Numbered from the stretch's first letter, positions 50,023 to 62,656 are shown. The stretch is DNA of 64,000 nt from Eudorina sp. 2006-703-Eu-15 (GCA_003117195.1 BDSI01000039.1:62001-126000), one strand, 5' to 3'. Made by a program: numbers and translations. Notes: generated by a model not told the origin, from the letters alone.

Positions 50023-50912
50023 GTGTATGTAGGGGTGGTTTTATGGTTGTTGAGCCGAGCCGCCTGTGTGCAGCGCACAGCTGGCGTCAGTACGTACATA
50101 ACAAGTGTTGCCTCACCTAATTATTCAGTGGTTAATAAGACATTGAAAACTGCTGTGTCGGAAACGAACACGGCAGGTACATGTGTGCCGCAATAAGGTA
50201 GGATTCGTTGCCTGGTTGCTTGACGACGGCCGTCTTATCCAACGACTCCCCCAGCAGCGCCGTCGTGCTGGCCTTGCTTGTACCGTCCCGTAGTTACCTC
50301 TTTCTCACTGTGTAAAGCCCGTTCATTCATTGATCGCGACGGAATGCGACGTACGTTCGTGTCGCATTCGTTGGTTGAGTTATTGATTGCCAGCGAATGA
50401 CGCGCATATCGCTTGCTTGGCGGCCAAGGGTTAGTTAAGGACGCAAGGCGGCACAATCAGTCATGAGCTGCCTCGTACACGTACGGAGCTTGACGGATGG
50501 CCTGGCGCGCGTGCGTGCTCTGCTCTTTCCGTACGTTTGTCGTATTTTGTGTGAAGCAAGCTTGTACGGTACGGTACGTATGTGTAAGTATGTGCCCCAA
50601 ACCATGTACCGTGTGCGTCTCGCTGAAGGAACGGATCACGAATAGTGCCATACATAGCGGACGGACCCGACGATTAATCCAGCAAAGCGAGGCATCATCG
50701 ATCGATAGGTGCCGATCGGTGACGAATGCAATCGGTGCCGAGATATCTAGCTACTAGCTAGCTGCCAGCTAGCCGATGAGCGTGCGGGTCGGCGGTCCAG
50801 GCAGGCCATCCAGGGAACGACGCCCCTTGCCCCGTACGTACATCTACACGTGTGTAGGTAGGTGTGTAGGTGTGTAGGTAGGTGTGCAGGTAGGTAAGTA
50901 GGTAGATAGGTA

Positions 50913-51582
50913 GACCCCCGCGACCCTCTCTGCCAGGCACCCGACCCCCACGACCCTCTCTGCCAGGCACCTGACCCCCACGACCCTCTCTGCCAGGCAC
51001 CTGACCCCCGCGACCCTCTCTGCCAGGCACCTGACCCCCGCGACCCTCTCTGCCAGGCACCTGACCCCCGCGACCCTCTCTGCCAGGCATCTGACCCCCG
51101 CGACCGTCTCTGCCAGGCACCTGACCCCCGCGACCCTCTCTGCCAGGCACCCGACCCCCGCGACCCTCTCTGCCAGGCACCTGACCCCCGCGACCCTCTC
51201 TGCCAGGCACCTGACCCCCGCGACCCTCTCTGCCAGGCACCCGACCCCCGCGACCGTCTCTGCCAGGCACCTGACCCCGCGACCTCTCTGCCAGGCACCT
51301 GACCCCGCGACCTCTCTGCCAGGCACCTGACCCCCGCGACCCTCTCTGCCAGGCACCTGACCCCCGCGACCGTCTCTGCCAGGCACCTGACCCCCGCGAC
51401 CGTCTCTGCCAGGCACCTGACCCCCGCGACCCTCTCTGCCAGGCACCCGACCCCCGCGACCCTCTCTGCCAGGCACCCGACCAACGCGACCCTCTCTGCC
51501 AGGCGACCCCCCCCTCTCTGCCAGGCACCCGACCCCCCGACCCTCTCTGCCAGGCACCCGACCCCCGCGACCCTCTCTGCCA
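50913..51582. repeat. 30-bp minisatellite, about 22 copies
   Basis: The unit contains CGCGACCCTCTCTGCCAGGC followed by ACCTGACCCC. Copies differ at a few fixed sites (CACC then C or T; CGACC then C or G; GCG or ACG). Two adjacent copies near 51272-51327 are 28 bp, and copies near 51505-51540 are damaged. Because 30 is divisible by three, all three minus-strand frames stay open through most of it, giving Gly/Arg/Ala repeat ORFs up to 343 codons that I take as artefacts. Confidence 0.93.
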
Positions 51583-52650
51583 TGACGCCGCTGCCACTGA
51601 GGAGCAGGAGTCTCCAAGAACAAAAATCAAGGGATGGATGACGGTATTCAATGGATGTTACAGTGGACCGCACTTGCAGGGCCGTCGCCCCAGCGGCGTG
51701 TTCTCCGCCGGAAATCATAACTCTCGCTCTGCTGGAAACTTTGACGAAGTCCACGTGTTGCAAGTGAAAGATGGTCAATGGTCCTCACCGGGGTGAACAG
51801 ATCCACGAACGGGCCTTGACGGGCCCGAATACGAATACGGTGGCTTGTACGCACCGGTGCGTCCTCTCCAGGTGCGTCAACCAGGGACTGCGCACTCATC
51901 CATCCATCCATCCATCCACCACGCACCACCGCCCGCGGGGTATACGGATAGCAATACTAGGTGCCTAGATAGGCAGGCAGCTGCAGTGCGCGCCGGGCAC
52001 TTAGTGCTGGATCTAGCTATCGCGCAGAACGAAGGATCGCGAACACTTTATATGTATGAAGGTATGCATGCATGTAGATGTGCTTGCCTGGCCCCGAACA
52101 AACCGACCCCGGAAGCCGCCTGCAGTGGCTCGCCGACGGCTTACCCCAGCAGCCCTGGCCTCCGTCCATCTCAGCCTTTCCCCCGGCCTTCGTCGACTGT
52201 TCAGCGCCGTCCGTCCGTCCGTCGGCTCCCCCTCGGCGCGTGGCCGCGTGGGGTGTCCTCCGTTCCTGGTGGATCATGATGATTGCCCCGTGCAAGCCTC
52301 ATCATACCGCAACCAGGCCGCGTCTATGTAAGGATTACTTCGGGACGCCCACTGCTGCTGTCACAGGGCTACCGCGAAGCTGAGGTTATCTGAGGTCATT
52401 TGGATGGACTGCAGCGGTCTCACGGCTATAGCACCCAAGTATCACTCGAGGTACACACCCTGCGGCTTCTAACTGGCATAAAATGCCGTACGATCATTAC
52501 CACACAAATACGAGTGTTGCACTCAGAACGCTAGCGAGCTTCAAAGACGGCTGACATCAATGCAGCTGTTGCAAGGGCACAAGCAGGATCGTGCGGCGAT
52601 GAGTAGGAGCCTTTTGGCTCAATGGTGGTTTTGCATTATTTGCATCCATT

Positions 52651-55600
52651 TCAGGCGCATGGCGGGATGTAAACCTTCTGTCCCACGGTGGGCGCTCCAG
52701 TGATGTTGTTGACCTTCGACAGGGCTGCGACGGTGGTGCCGTACTTGGCGGCAATAGAGACATACGTATCGCCGGCGGCGACGATATGTACGGCACGGCA
52801 GTTCTTGCCTCCTGATGGCGGCGGCGGCGACACCGCGACCCTGCGCGGCGGCGGCGGCGGCGACGACTTGACCCGGCGCGGCGGCGGCGGCGGCGGCGAC
52901 TTGACCCGGCGCGGCGGCGGGGGCGACGGCGACTTGACCCGGCGCGGCGGCGGGGGCGACGGCGACTTGACCCGGCGCGGCGGCGGGGGGCTCTTGCTGG
53001 ACTTGACGATGGGGGGACGTGGGGTGGTGAAGGGCAGGCGCGCGCCCGTCGGGCAGGACTTGACTGTCAGCACCTTGTCGGGGACAATCTGGTCGGGTTT
53101 CTTGGCGATGGCGGGGTTGAGCGCCAGGATGTCCCCCACGTTGCAGTGGAACTTGTTGGCGATCTTGTACAGGTAATCGCCGAGCTGCGGATGGAGAAGG
53201 CGGGGCGCGAAGGCGGCAATCAAGACGTTGCCAACAGCCAATAAAGAACACAGATTAATAGTAGCCCTTCCGTCGTGTCACGGAGGCAGACACACATGAA
53301 ACCTTGGCGGGTTCGTTCTGCTAGGCCCTTCCTCCCCCAAGCCATGGAGATAATGCTTCGGCGGACGTGCCTCAAGGCTGGAACGTCACGCTACTGGCCC
53401 GTCCAGTTGGGGTTCAGTTCGGCAATTCGGTTGGGGTTCAGTTGGGGTTCAGTTGGGGTTCAGTTGGGGTTCAGTTGGGGTTCAGTTCAGTTCAGTTGGC
53501 CCGTCCAGTTGGGGTTCAGTTCGGCAATTCGCACGCACATGCCCCACATGCCCATACCCGCGCGCGCACGCAATACACAGCACATCCGCCCACCTTATGA
53601 CGTCCGGGAGAATCCCGCGGACGACAACTGGGCTAGTGCCTTTGCTCCGACGTTACACACGCACCTGGACTTTGTAGGACTTGACGGAGCACTGCGCGCG
53701 GGCCCACTTCACGTTGCGGACGGCCGCTGGCTGCTGGGTGCAGGGGGGGATGTTGACCGTGTCGTTGACGTAGATCAGGTCTGCGGGGGAGCGTAGGCGC
53801 GGAGGCAGCAGGGCCAGGGACGGATCGAAGGACGTGTTAGGGTCGAACGAACAGACAGGCGAGGCAGGGTCAATCAGTGGCGCCACCTCATGCCCATGGC
53901 TCTGCCGCGCGTAGACACAGCTGCGCGCATGAAATTGGCCGGCTGCCGCGGCTGCCCTGCCTGGCTGGGCAGAGTTGGGCCCTGATACAACTCAGCCTCC
54001 AAAACGCACGCACATACACACACACACATGTACATGCACATGCGATGTCTGTGAGTATCGATATGGTTGCACTGCTGCCCACCTGGGTTCACAAACTGGG
54101 GGTTGGCGAAAAGCACGTCCTGCAGAGGTTTGCCGTACTTCCGGGCAATGGCGTCCAGGAAGTCGCCCTCCTTGACGACGTAGTTGGCGGCGCAGCTGGG
54201 GTTGATGTTGGGGCAGGGGATGTTGATGATGTCCCCGGGGAAGATAACGTTCGGGTCGCGCAGCTGGGTGTTGGCGGCGAGGAGGGACTGGTAATTGACA
54301 CCAAAGCGCCTCGAGATGGACCACATGCTGTCGCCCTTGACCACCGTGTACAAGGGTGGCGGGCAGGGCGAGGGGTTGGAGGAGGGCGGCGGCGGCGGTG
54401 GCGCGCCGCTCGGAGTCGGATCCGGGGTCGGGTTCGGAGCTGGACCTGAGGGCAGCAGCCGACAATCAGGCAGGCGGCGGGGTCAAGGGGTAGGTGGCGC
54501 TAAGTGGTGGACGTGCGGAGCAGCGACATGCACTGCGGCCTCTTGGCGAAGCCAGCTTGGCGGAAGCTACGGAGGCCGGCGGATGGATAGGCCTGCTGCT
54601 GGATGGCGCCCTCTCGCTTCATTTGCAGCTATGTACATGCATGGTCCGTGGATGCGCCCACGGATGGTTAATACGAATGTACGGTCAAGGGGATATTTAT
54701 ACGCAAGCGTCCACGTACGGCACACGTACGTGCATACCTGCTTCAACAGTTGGGAAGGTGGGGCTGTAGTTAACCAAGCCGCAGACGTTGGCATCACGCG
54801 CGATGCGGATGTAGCCGCCCTCGCCCCAGGACGGGCCCCAGGAGTTCTTGACAATCCAGTAGGGGATGCCACTGCCAGCATCCGTACCGTAGCCCACCAC
54901 AAGGACCGCGTGGTTGACTCGGCTGCCGCATCCGTCCTCACCCGTGTAGATACCGCCTGCGTGACACGGCGTGGCCAAAGGCTTCTATCTCGAGATACTG
55001 TGCAGGGTTCCTGATTGGGACTTATAGCAACCTGGCGTCACAGCCTGGGTGGGTGGATGGGGCCACAAATACATAAGCGGCATACTACAGGGGTTGCCTC
55101 ACCCCTCAGTTTTCAATCCCGCCCCTGTTTGTGGGCTCCTACTACCAGGGTTACTAACTTCGTAATGTAACCGGTACAAGGTGGATGTAACAAATTTATT
55201 GTTACTTTTGTTTTCTTGGTGATGCCATCCGATTTCAGCCGCTGCCAGTGCATACTTCCAGCCCCCATCGTGCAGCAGTACCACACTTGCAAACGGCAGC
55301 TAGCACCAACTACGCACCCATGCATGGGACTTACCTCTGTACGACTGGAATGAGTCCCGCACCTCCAAAGCTATGGCCACCGGCTGGTTGCACACGGCCT
55401 ACACACACGCACATGCAATGACACGAACTTTGTTTGAAAGGTTTCGGATCGAGGGCGGCAGCGAGGGTGAGAGCTATCGCGGCATTCGGTCAATTATTGA
55501 TCCGGTAGGCATTTCCACTGGTGCCGCCAACAGCATTCATACCAGCAGCAGTCCTCCATGCAAGTTCCGCAGGCGCCTGGCCAGCTAGCAGCAGCCTACA

Positions 55601-57217
55601 TTCGAGGTGACGACACGGCCAAACTGAAACGCACCGACAGGAGGTCGCCTTCGGTGGTCGGCACGTCCGTGTAGCCAGTCAGCGTGTACACGACCTGGGA
55701 GGCGCGAGATGCGTCGCAGGTGCCGTCCGACGCCGTGTAGGGGTACACGTCTTCAGTCGTAATACCCCCGTTGCTGATCACATACGAAAACGCGTCGTTC
55801 ATCCAGCCGCCGTTGCAGCCGTTGGAGTTGCATGGGGGATTGCCGGCCTTGCAGGTGCAGTCCACCAACTGCTGCTCGCTGACGGGGGTCAGGGCGCCGG
55901 TGGCGATGGCGAAAGCGCCCTCCATGGCACCCGTGCTGGCGAAAGTCCAGCAGGAGCCGCACTGACCCTGGTCCTTGACGGCGGTAACAGCGCCCCAAAT
56001 GCGCCAGTCGACCTCGTCGGGACAATCACCGGCTTCGAAACCGGCGGAGCGGCTGGGGCTGTTGCGCACAACCTTGGGCGGCACCTTGAGCCCCAGGGCG
56101 CGGGTTGGGCGCGCGCCCACCGCGGTGGTGTTGCTGTCGTCCAAGAGCTGGCGGGAGGAGCGGTCCGGCAGCGGGCTGGGAAGCGGCCGGTCGGAAAGGT
56201 GGTTCAGGGTTTGCTGTGTGTGCGGGGCGGATGGAGCGGGGAAAGGGGGGGTATTAGCCGGAGAGAGGCAGGGGGACGAAGGGGCAGCAGGCCGTGCTTC
56301 AGTTAACCGCAAGATAGGAAGTTGTAAAAAATATTGTTTTTTGTTTTAGCCTAGTACGTGAGCGTGCGAGCGATCCAGGCTGCTGCTGTGTACACATGTT
56401 GGCGGCCAAGCGACCAAGTGATGCAGGTCGTCCTTACGGCAAAGCATTTACGCGTACGTACACATACATGTACGACATGTACATTTATGTAATACATACA
56501 CAATACAATCGGTCTTACATGCGGGCATGAATGCCTGTCATCATACCCGTCGTCACTTATGCACGCACCAACGAACAGAACCTGCTGCCTGTCTGGCTCG
56601 GCAGGCAGGCAGGGTACCTACCCCGCACGCACCCACCACCGACATACGTACCCAGAAGGTCACACCGGGCTTGGCGTTGTGTTTGGTAACCTCGGCGAGC
56701 CGCTTCCGCCAGATCGCCTGACTGTCACTTTCGGCCTGTTCACGTTCGTTTGAAAGTGTGAGGGGCATGCAGTTAGCGCGGGCACGGCCAGCCAGTGTAC
56801 ACGCAAAGTAGTTGCACATGCTGCTGCATTCCCAATGCAGCAGGCCGCTGGTTCCATGTACGTGGACGTGATCGCGCGTGGCAGGCGCATTCCATGCCAA
56901 CGCAAGTTACTAAATTTTCGATACAAGCCAGCTGGCACGGCTGCAGGTATACATGTATGTTGGGACACACTCAACCGCCCATCCATTGACACGCGGATTA
57001 AGTTGTCAGACAGGCTAGACAGGCATACCCTGACCTGGCTGGACGGGTAGCCTTCGGGACGGAAGACCGCCTTCCATGCCTGAAAGCCCGCCTCTGGGTC
57101 CCTCTGCGCGATCTCAAGCAATGAGTCCACATACACAGGAGCATCCGCCGCCGCTGATGACGGTGAGGCCCAGCTTGCAGCAGCCAGCAGGATAGCCGCC
57201 AAGCTTAGGAACAGCAT
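52651..57217 (-). CDS. Secreted papain-family cysteine peptidase with four LysM domains (713 aa)
   Basis: Exons (minus strand): 57217-57035, 56735-56652, 56213-55635, 55398-55335, 54956-54738, 54445-54083, 53780-53665, 53184-52651; phases agree (2142 nt). Order: signal peptide ([20 protein letters not shown]), I29-like inhibitor propeptide (about 28-100), C1A peptidase (about 150-370), Pro-rich linker, LysM 1 (408-453), LysM 2 (464-511), LysM 3 (about 531-580), PPPPRRVKS repeat linker (581-664), LysM 4 (665-713). Catalytic residues are intact: Gln171 and Cys177 (DQGQCGSCW), His319 ([11 protein letters not shown]) and Asn341 (YWIVKNSWG); GCNGG is also present. LysM domains bind N-acetylglucosamine-containing glycans, so the peptidase is probably held on a wall or extracellular-matrix polymer; that placement is inferred. 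The exon 1 donor is GTCAGG, a weak but GT-type site. Hydroxyproline-rich type linkers suit the volvocine cell wall. Confidence 0.93.
53396..53531. repeat. 11-bp TTGGGGTTCAG array flanked by 34-bp direct repeats, in an intron
   Basis: A 34-bp sequence starting GGCCCGTCCAGTTGGGG occurs at 53396-53429 and again at 53498-53531. Between them the unit TTGGGGTTCAG runs in tandem for about five copies and ends in short CAGTT units. The whole array lies in the intron between exons 7 and 8 of the peptidase gene. Confidence 0.92.
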
Positions 57218-58200
57218 TCCACGGCCGCCGGCAGGTGATACTAAACGGCGGTGGCCTGCATGAATGTGTAAGTGTGATAGTGACAATGGGCACACAGGGC
57301 TCAGCAGGCGGACCGTATGTGGCGTATGCCGCCTTAGGTGTCCGCCGTATATACTGTATCGTATGCACATGCAGACTGTTGGACTGTGTGGCCTTTTCCG
57401 CAAGCCAAACAAACATGCGTGCATTCATGCATACATGTATGAGCAGCATCGACTCAAACCTGTCGATCGTCTGGATGGCAGATAGAGATGGCAAGCACGA
57501 CATGCACGCAAGCGGCACCGAGCGACTCTCCATCTATCTGCACGCATCATCATGCGCTCACCGGGACGGCGCAGGCCCATCTCATTCATGTTGCCCAGCT
57601 GCTGCCTTACCCCAAGCCAAATGCACATACAGCAAAATGCAGTGCTGATGACAGTGCAGCAACGAGCAGTATAGTAGAGGTGCGACACAACTGACAACAA
57701 AATCTACCTGTTTGCTGCCGCCGGCTCACACTATGTGAATAACCGCACTCATCTGGAGAGGTGCACGACTAGCTAGCTAACCATGAACTGGCGACAACGG
57801 TGTGTGTCATATGTATTATAGCAGTTGTGTGAAACGTGCGTGCGTGAGTGGTCGTGCGTGCGTGAGTGGTCGATCGATGCAGTCGTGCGAGCGACGCATG
57901 TGACGGGTGCAGCCGGGCGCAGCCGATCGATCGAACATACAGCCCGTCGATCGAGCGACGGATGCAGCCGATGGTGTCGATCGATGCAGCCGATGCAGCA
58001 GCCGATCATCGGTGCAGCCGATGGAGTCAATGAATGATAAAACGTGTATAAGTATTTACAACAATGATACAAAAACCAATATGTACAGTTGCAAAAAGTA
58101 ATGAAGGACGTGTTATACCAAACATTTATAACATCGGTAATAGTCATTAATATTAGTATTACTGTTAATATTACTGTTATTAGTATTACTGTTATTCTTT

Positions 58201-58243
58201 TTATTAGTATTACTGTTAATATTTATAACAGTAATACTAATAA
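58201..58243. repeat. Perfect 18-bp AT-rich palindrome with direct-repeat neighbours
   Basis: TTATTAGTATTACTGTTA (58201-58218) and its exact reverse complement (58226-58243) flank a 7-nt loop. Partial copies of ATTAGTATTACTGTTA lie just upstream from about 58150. The surrounding 250 nt are strongly AT-rich in contrast to the GC-rich window. Confidence 0.93.
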
Positions 58244-59134
58244 ATAATAATTATGATAACAATCTTACCTAACATAGGAATATAGGCACGGGTCTTAATA
58301 ATGTGCAAAGTGGGTTTATAATCGGCGGCGAAGGCAGGGTGCAGGACGCTGGTTTTGCAAACACTGCACAAAACATGAAATCAAAACACGTCTGACCATC
58401 TATCGAAATGTGCGTGTCGGTTTTCCCCTAAGACTTGGATGGCCGGAACTGGCAAACGCCGACCGAGCCCATCTCGGGCACATTGCTGCAACATATAGTT
58501 AGCCTTTCATCACTCTGGTGGTCCATCTGCCGGCGAACCTCCATTGCCGGAGCCCACGTCCCCCGAAGCTGCGTAGCGAGCTCCGCTTCGATCCACTCCC
58601 GCTCCTACTGTACGTAATGTGGGCGATCCGCTGACGCCGCCTTTCTTCCGTCCTCCTCCCCCTCGCGCGCGCTGCTGGGCCAAGAGCTCGATCGGCCTGC
58701 CTCCTTGCACCGTTGCTCCAGCTCCGCGCCCGCAGCTTGCCCGTGCCCCAGGCTTAGAGCCGTTCCATATCAGCCAACTGCAACCTACGCCTCGATCTGG
58801 AGCTGGTTGTCGATATTCGTTGAGGGAAGGCAGGCGGGCTCGTGCGCGACCAGAAGCAAGTGCATGCGTGTATATGTTCGCTAGAGTGAATCAACGTCGC
58901 CGGCCGCGCAATAATCGGCGCCGTTGCGTCATCACAGACCAACAGCGGGGGCAGCAGGGGCGGGATCTGCGCCTGCTGCGCCCTCTAAGCTGCCCTGGCC
59001 TTCTCCATGTAGGTACGTAGCTAGGAAGGAGCGCGCTGTTGGCACGGCGTCAGGCAGGGCCGCCGCTGCCGAAGGGGTATGCCGCCGCTGCCGGTGACAC
59101 CGTCGGCTGCGCGGGCTGCGGCTGGGCTGGAGGA

Positions 59135-59675
59135 GAACACTACTTCTCTGCCCACAGGCTGGGCGGCGCCCTGCTGGCTGCCGCACGGCTGGCCCTGGCC
59201 GGACTGCCGGCGCTGCTCCTTGTTCTGCCGCTTCCGGCGATACCATTCCGCCCGCTTGCTGAGCTGCTTTTCCGCGCCCGAGGAAGTAGAGCGGCCGTCC
59301 TCAGATGGCGCCGGAGATGCTACATCCGGCGACGACGGCTGCTGAGTGGCCGGAAGGCCTGGATCAGGAAACTGCGACAGTCCCTTAACGCGACCAACCG
59401 CAGGCTGGGAAGCACCAGGCCATCGTTTCCGATCCCTATCCTGACCAGCAGGCCACGTACTCCGCAGCCGTCGTCGCCGGAGTCATAATCTCCGGCGCCC
59501 TGCGACGAAGGCCGCTCGACTTCGTCGGGCGCGGAAAAGCCGCGCAGCAAGCGGGCGGAACAGTACTGCCGGAAGCGGCAGAACAAGAAGCAGCGCCGGC
59601 AGTCCGGCGAGGGCCAGCCGGGCGGCAGCCAGCAGGGCGCCGCCCAGCAGGGGGGCAGAGAAGCAGGGCTCGCCC
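59135..59675. repeat. Large imperfect inverted repeat, arms of about 235 bp
   Basis: The left arm (59135-59369) and the right arm (59442-59675) are inverted copies, for example GGCGGCGCCCTGCTGGCTGC in the left arm and its complement in the right, with roughly one mismatch in eight to ten bases. The spacer is about 72 nt. Both arms encode the same peptide sense (ARLALAGLPALLLVLPLP) on opposite strands, so a once-single sequence was duplicated in inverted order. Possibly a non-autonomous mobile element; no terminal target duplication was identified. Confidence 0.85.
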
Positions 59676-62656
59676 CCGGCCCGGCAGCAGCCGCAGCCCA
59701 CACAGCCGCCGGCACTTTCAGCAAAGGTCTCCTCCGTGGATACTGTGCATCTGCCAGCATCTGCTTTCTATTGTGTTTATGCTTTATGCCACCCAAACAC
59801 GCAGCGGTGCACCAATACTACCAGGAAGCATTCGTGCAACGACATTATCGCACTTAGTTGATACGTTTTTCCGAAGTTTGCATACACCATTGCAGAGACC
59901 GCTTGGCATGTCACTCCGTCATTGCTCGCTCAAAACCCCTAAGCCAAGCAGCGACGCACCTGTCACGCCGTGATGCAATCATTACTGTTGCTGCTCCCCA
60001 GCGCCCGCCCGGCCGCCCGCGGTCGCATGCTGCAGCCGCGCGGCCCGCGGTGCTCGCCGCCGTCACGACTGAGCGATACCTCCGGCACCATATGATATAA
60101 GTACAAAACGAACGCTGGGCCTCCATGGTATCTCCCCTCGCACGGATCCCTTAGCTCCGTGAGGTACTGGTTATACTCGTTTTCCATAACAGTTGCCCTT
60201 GCTGCCTTGAATGCAAGATGACGTTTTCTGTTATGCCTGTATGCGTCGCGTTTGGTGCTAGACAACGGCTGCGCTTGCTTCTACCGGCGGCGTGGAATAC
60301 GCACTGTGGTTTTTCAAATAGTCCTTGGCCAACAGAATGCCATCCCACAATAGAAAGTCATTACGTGTGTCCTGTTTGCACTTAATGTCACGGTCGGCGC
60401 GTTTATACGAACAGTAGTTATAAACAATACGCTAAACGCTGTACGGAGCATAACATACATCTACCCACTGACAACCTGTTTTACGAGTGTACGTAAAGTG
60501 AAGACTGCCTTAGGTCGACTGGATTCAATGTCCTTCTTTCAAACCTGACAGATGACTGCTACATTTCATTTTTTACAAGCCGTTCCACGCCTCCTCCTCT
60601 GCAGCAAAAATCGTTTGAAAATATCTTACTCCACATACAAATTACTTCGTAGGGGGTATTACTTGCGAAGCACTTCATGAGCTTACTAACTACCAGCTGA
60701 AGATCGTATGAAGATGCCCCGAAGATACTTCTTAGTGGAGAAGAGGGGCACTAAGATCGGGCAGTTCCATGAGTGGGTGATGCAGCTGACGGAGGGGCCA
60801 ATGTATCAACTGCTATCAACAGGTCCCGGATCGCGGATCCAGAAAGCTTCCGCATTCCTCGTGATCTGCGCAACGAAGAGATAGAGAGAAGGCATTTATG
60901 TCTGGCCCTTTACGGGACCGAAACGCCAGCAATGAAAACACCGCCTGCACCTTAGCAAACCACAACAAGGCATCTGGACGACAACGAAAGGCATGTATGG
61001 GCGGTGGAATTATTCCCAGAGTGCGTCGGACGATCGCTTATACATGCGCACCAGCTAGTAGTGGGTGAGCTGGTGTGTCAGGGCTTGTACGGCACGACAC
61101 GACAACATACATGGCAGGCCTGCCCATGTTTGCCTGCCTAAGCAGGCATGGTAAGGGGCAGAGGGAACCGTTGGCGGGTCATCAGTTGATTCCATTGAAC
61201 CGGGCGCGCGGGTGTCGGCTTACTTGCTTCTTGCTGCGCCGGATGAAAGAAGTTCAGGACAGCTCGCTCGCGACTTTATTTCGGTGCCTTACGATTACCA
61301 GTGTCCAGGACCAGTTGGGCTGCAAGTCGGCAACTAACCCTGAGGGCGCGTGGTCCACTATAACATCATTATAATACAAATAACCTTCAGCGCGCGCACC
61401 CGAGTGCACCTATGCTATCGCGGCTGCTAGCAGGCTCTACTGTGTGTTTGATTGACCCCGCCCGTGTGTGACCCCGCCGTGCGTTGCTGGCTGGGGCGTG
61501 TGCGCCGGCGGCGGGCGGATCTTGCGGCTAGTAAGCGGCAGGATGGATCCAGCGACCTGAGTAAGATCGATTGAAGCAACGGACAGATGGACGACCGCTC
61601 GCTTTCTGAGTTGCAGCCGAGTTTGCAAACTCACTGATTCCTAATGAAGTCGACATCATATAAATCGATTGCGCAGTCAGCAAAAAAAGCATGTCCATAA
61701 TGGCTGATGAAGGTACGGGCGCGGTTTCCTTGGAAATGTACAAGTTTCATAATGGTGCACGCCCTGTTCCAACCTGAAAGCATTTATTTCCAAACTTCCC
61801 CGAATACGTCGATACATGCTCAGGCACGCCGCACGCGCGCATGTCGCAGCGCCTGACACCGAGGAAATCAACCGCGTTGTCGCAGACGGCACATACAAAT
61901 AATATCAGAAATATAGGCATAATAACGTACAAGCGATGTTACCAAGAGCGTCGGCTGTGGTTCTTTGTAAACGGCGACGGATTTTGTAATTGCCTGAAGC
62001 CCAGCAGTTTCAGTTGCAATGTTTCCATGGCAAGTACTTTCGTAACTCAATCGTTTTGTTGCCCTGTTAATCGCCCAGATGATAATGACATGTTGAAAGA
62101 CTATAGATGGATCCTAACGACCGGCAACCGATGCCCGATCGAGTCTCCAACGCTCCAAAGCGGACGTCCTCGTACGCGCCTGCTGGAGTCCAAAAACGGA
62201 TTAATAAATATTGTTGACATTACAGTAAATCAATTGCCCGCAAGTTCTGTAATCCTGCTCCCAACCCGTGTGGGCCCGTGACATCCGTATTACTTTTTTC
62301 ACGATCGAGGCAGGCCACAAGGTCATTTGTCTTCAATGAAATGCGCTGATATGCATAGCATCATCAGATTGCCATTCTAGCAGGCTTCCTCTTGTGATCG
62401 TCGCACGGCGAAGATCTTCGAAGTCGAGGAAGCAGATACAGTACTAGGTCTGCTGGCATCTGCGTTGCCTTGAGCATTATCCACATGACCTAATGAAGTA
62501 ATACTATTCTAGTGATATTTCGAGTTTCCGTCTCGTTCGTCGGAATCCAAGGTAGGGTTCACGCAAGCCTACATTCGTTCACATTCATTTCTTGGTCACG
62601 CTTGGTCGTTCCATCCGCCTCGCTGCTCTTCCACAGACCCAGATCAACGCTGTGAG

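Larger units (their letters stand above)
46916..52650. other. Repeat-rich tail-to-tail intergenic region
   Basis: This gap lies between the stop of the EF-hand gene and the stop of the LysM peptidase gene. A TGTAA at 48010-48014 could end the EF-hand transcript; on the minus strand a TGTAA at 51658-51662 could end the peptidase transcript. The rest holds simple repeats, listed separately, plus GTAC repeats near 49700-49714 and an ATCC run near 51898-51918. Long ORFs here (48069-49058 plus; 50747-51778 minus) are products of the repeats. I see no supported gene. Confidence 0.55.
57218..62656. other. Gene-poor, partly AT-rich intergenic region
   Basis: This region lies upstream of both the peptidase gene (minus) and the CCCH gene (plus). 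TCGATCGATGCAGC-type repeats cluster at about 57870-58020. AT-rich DNA with a palindrome lies at about 58040-58300, and a large inverted repeat at 59135-59675. ORFs such as 59963-60265 (minus) and 61841-62281 (plus) have no recognisable family and no supporting splice context. From 60350 to 62600 the sequence is close to balanced in AT and GC and I see no gene. Confidence 0.5.

Noticed and set aside
50747..51778. 343-codon repeat-protein ORF on the minus strand
   Set aside because: It comes from the 30-bp minisatellite; all three frames are equally open and damaged copies shift the frame.
59963..60265. 100-codon minus-strand ORF with a charged N-terminus (KRDAYRHNRKRHLAFKAARA)
   Set aside because: Short, with no recognisable family, no splice partner and repeats close by; kept only as a note.
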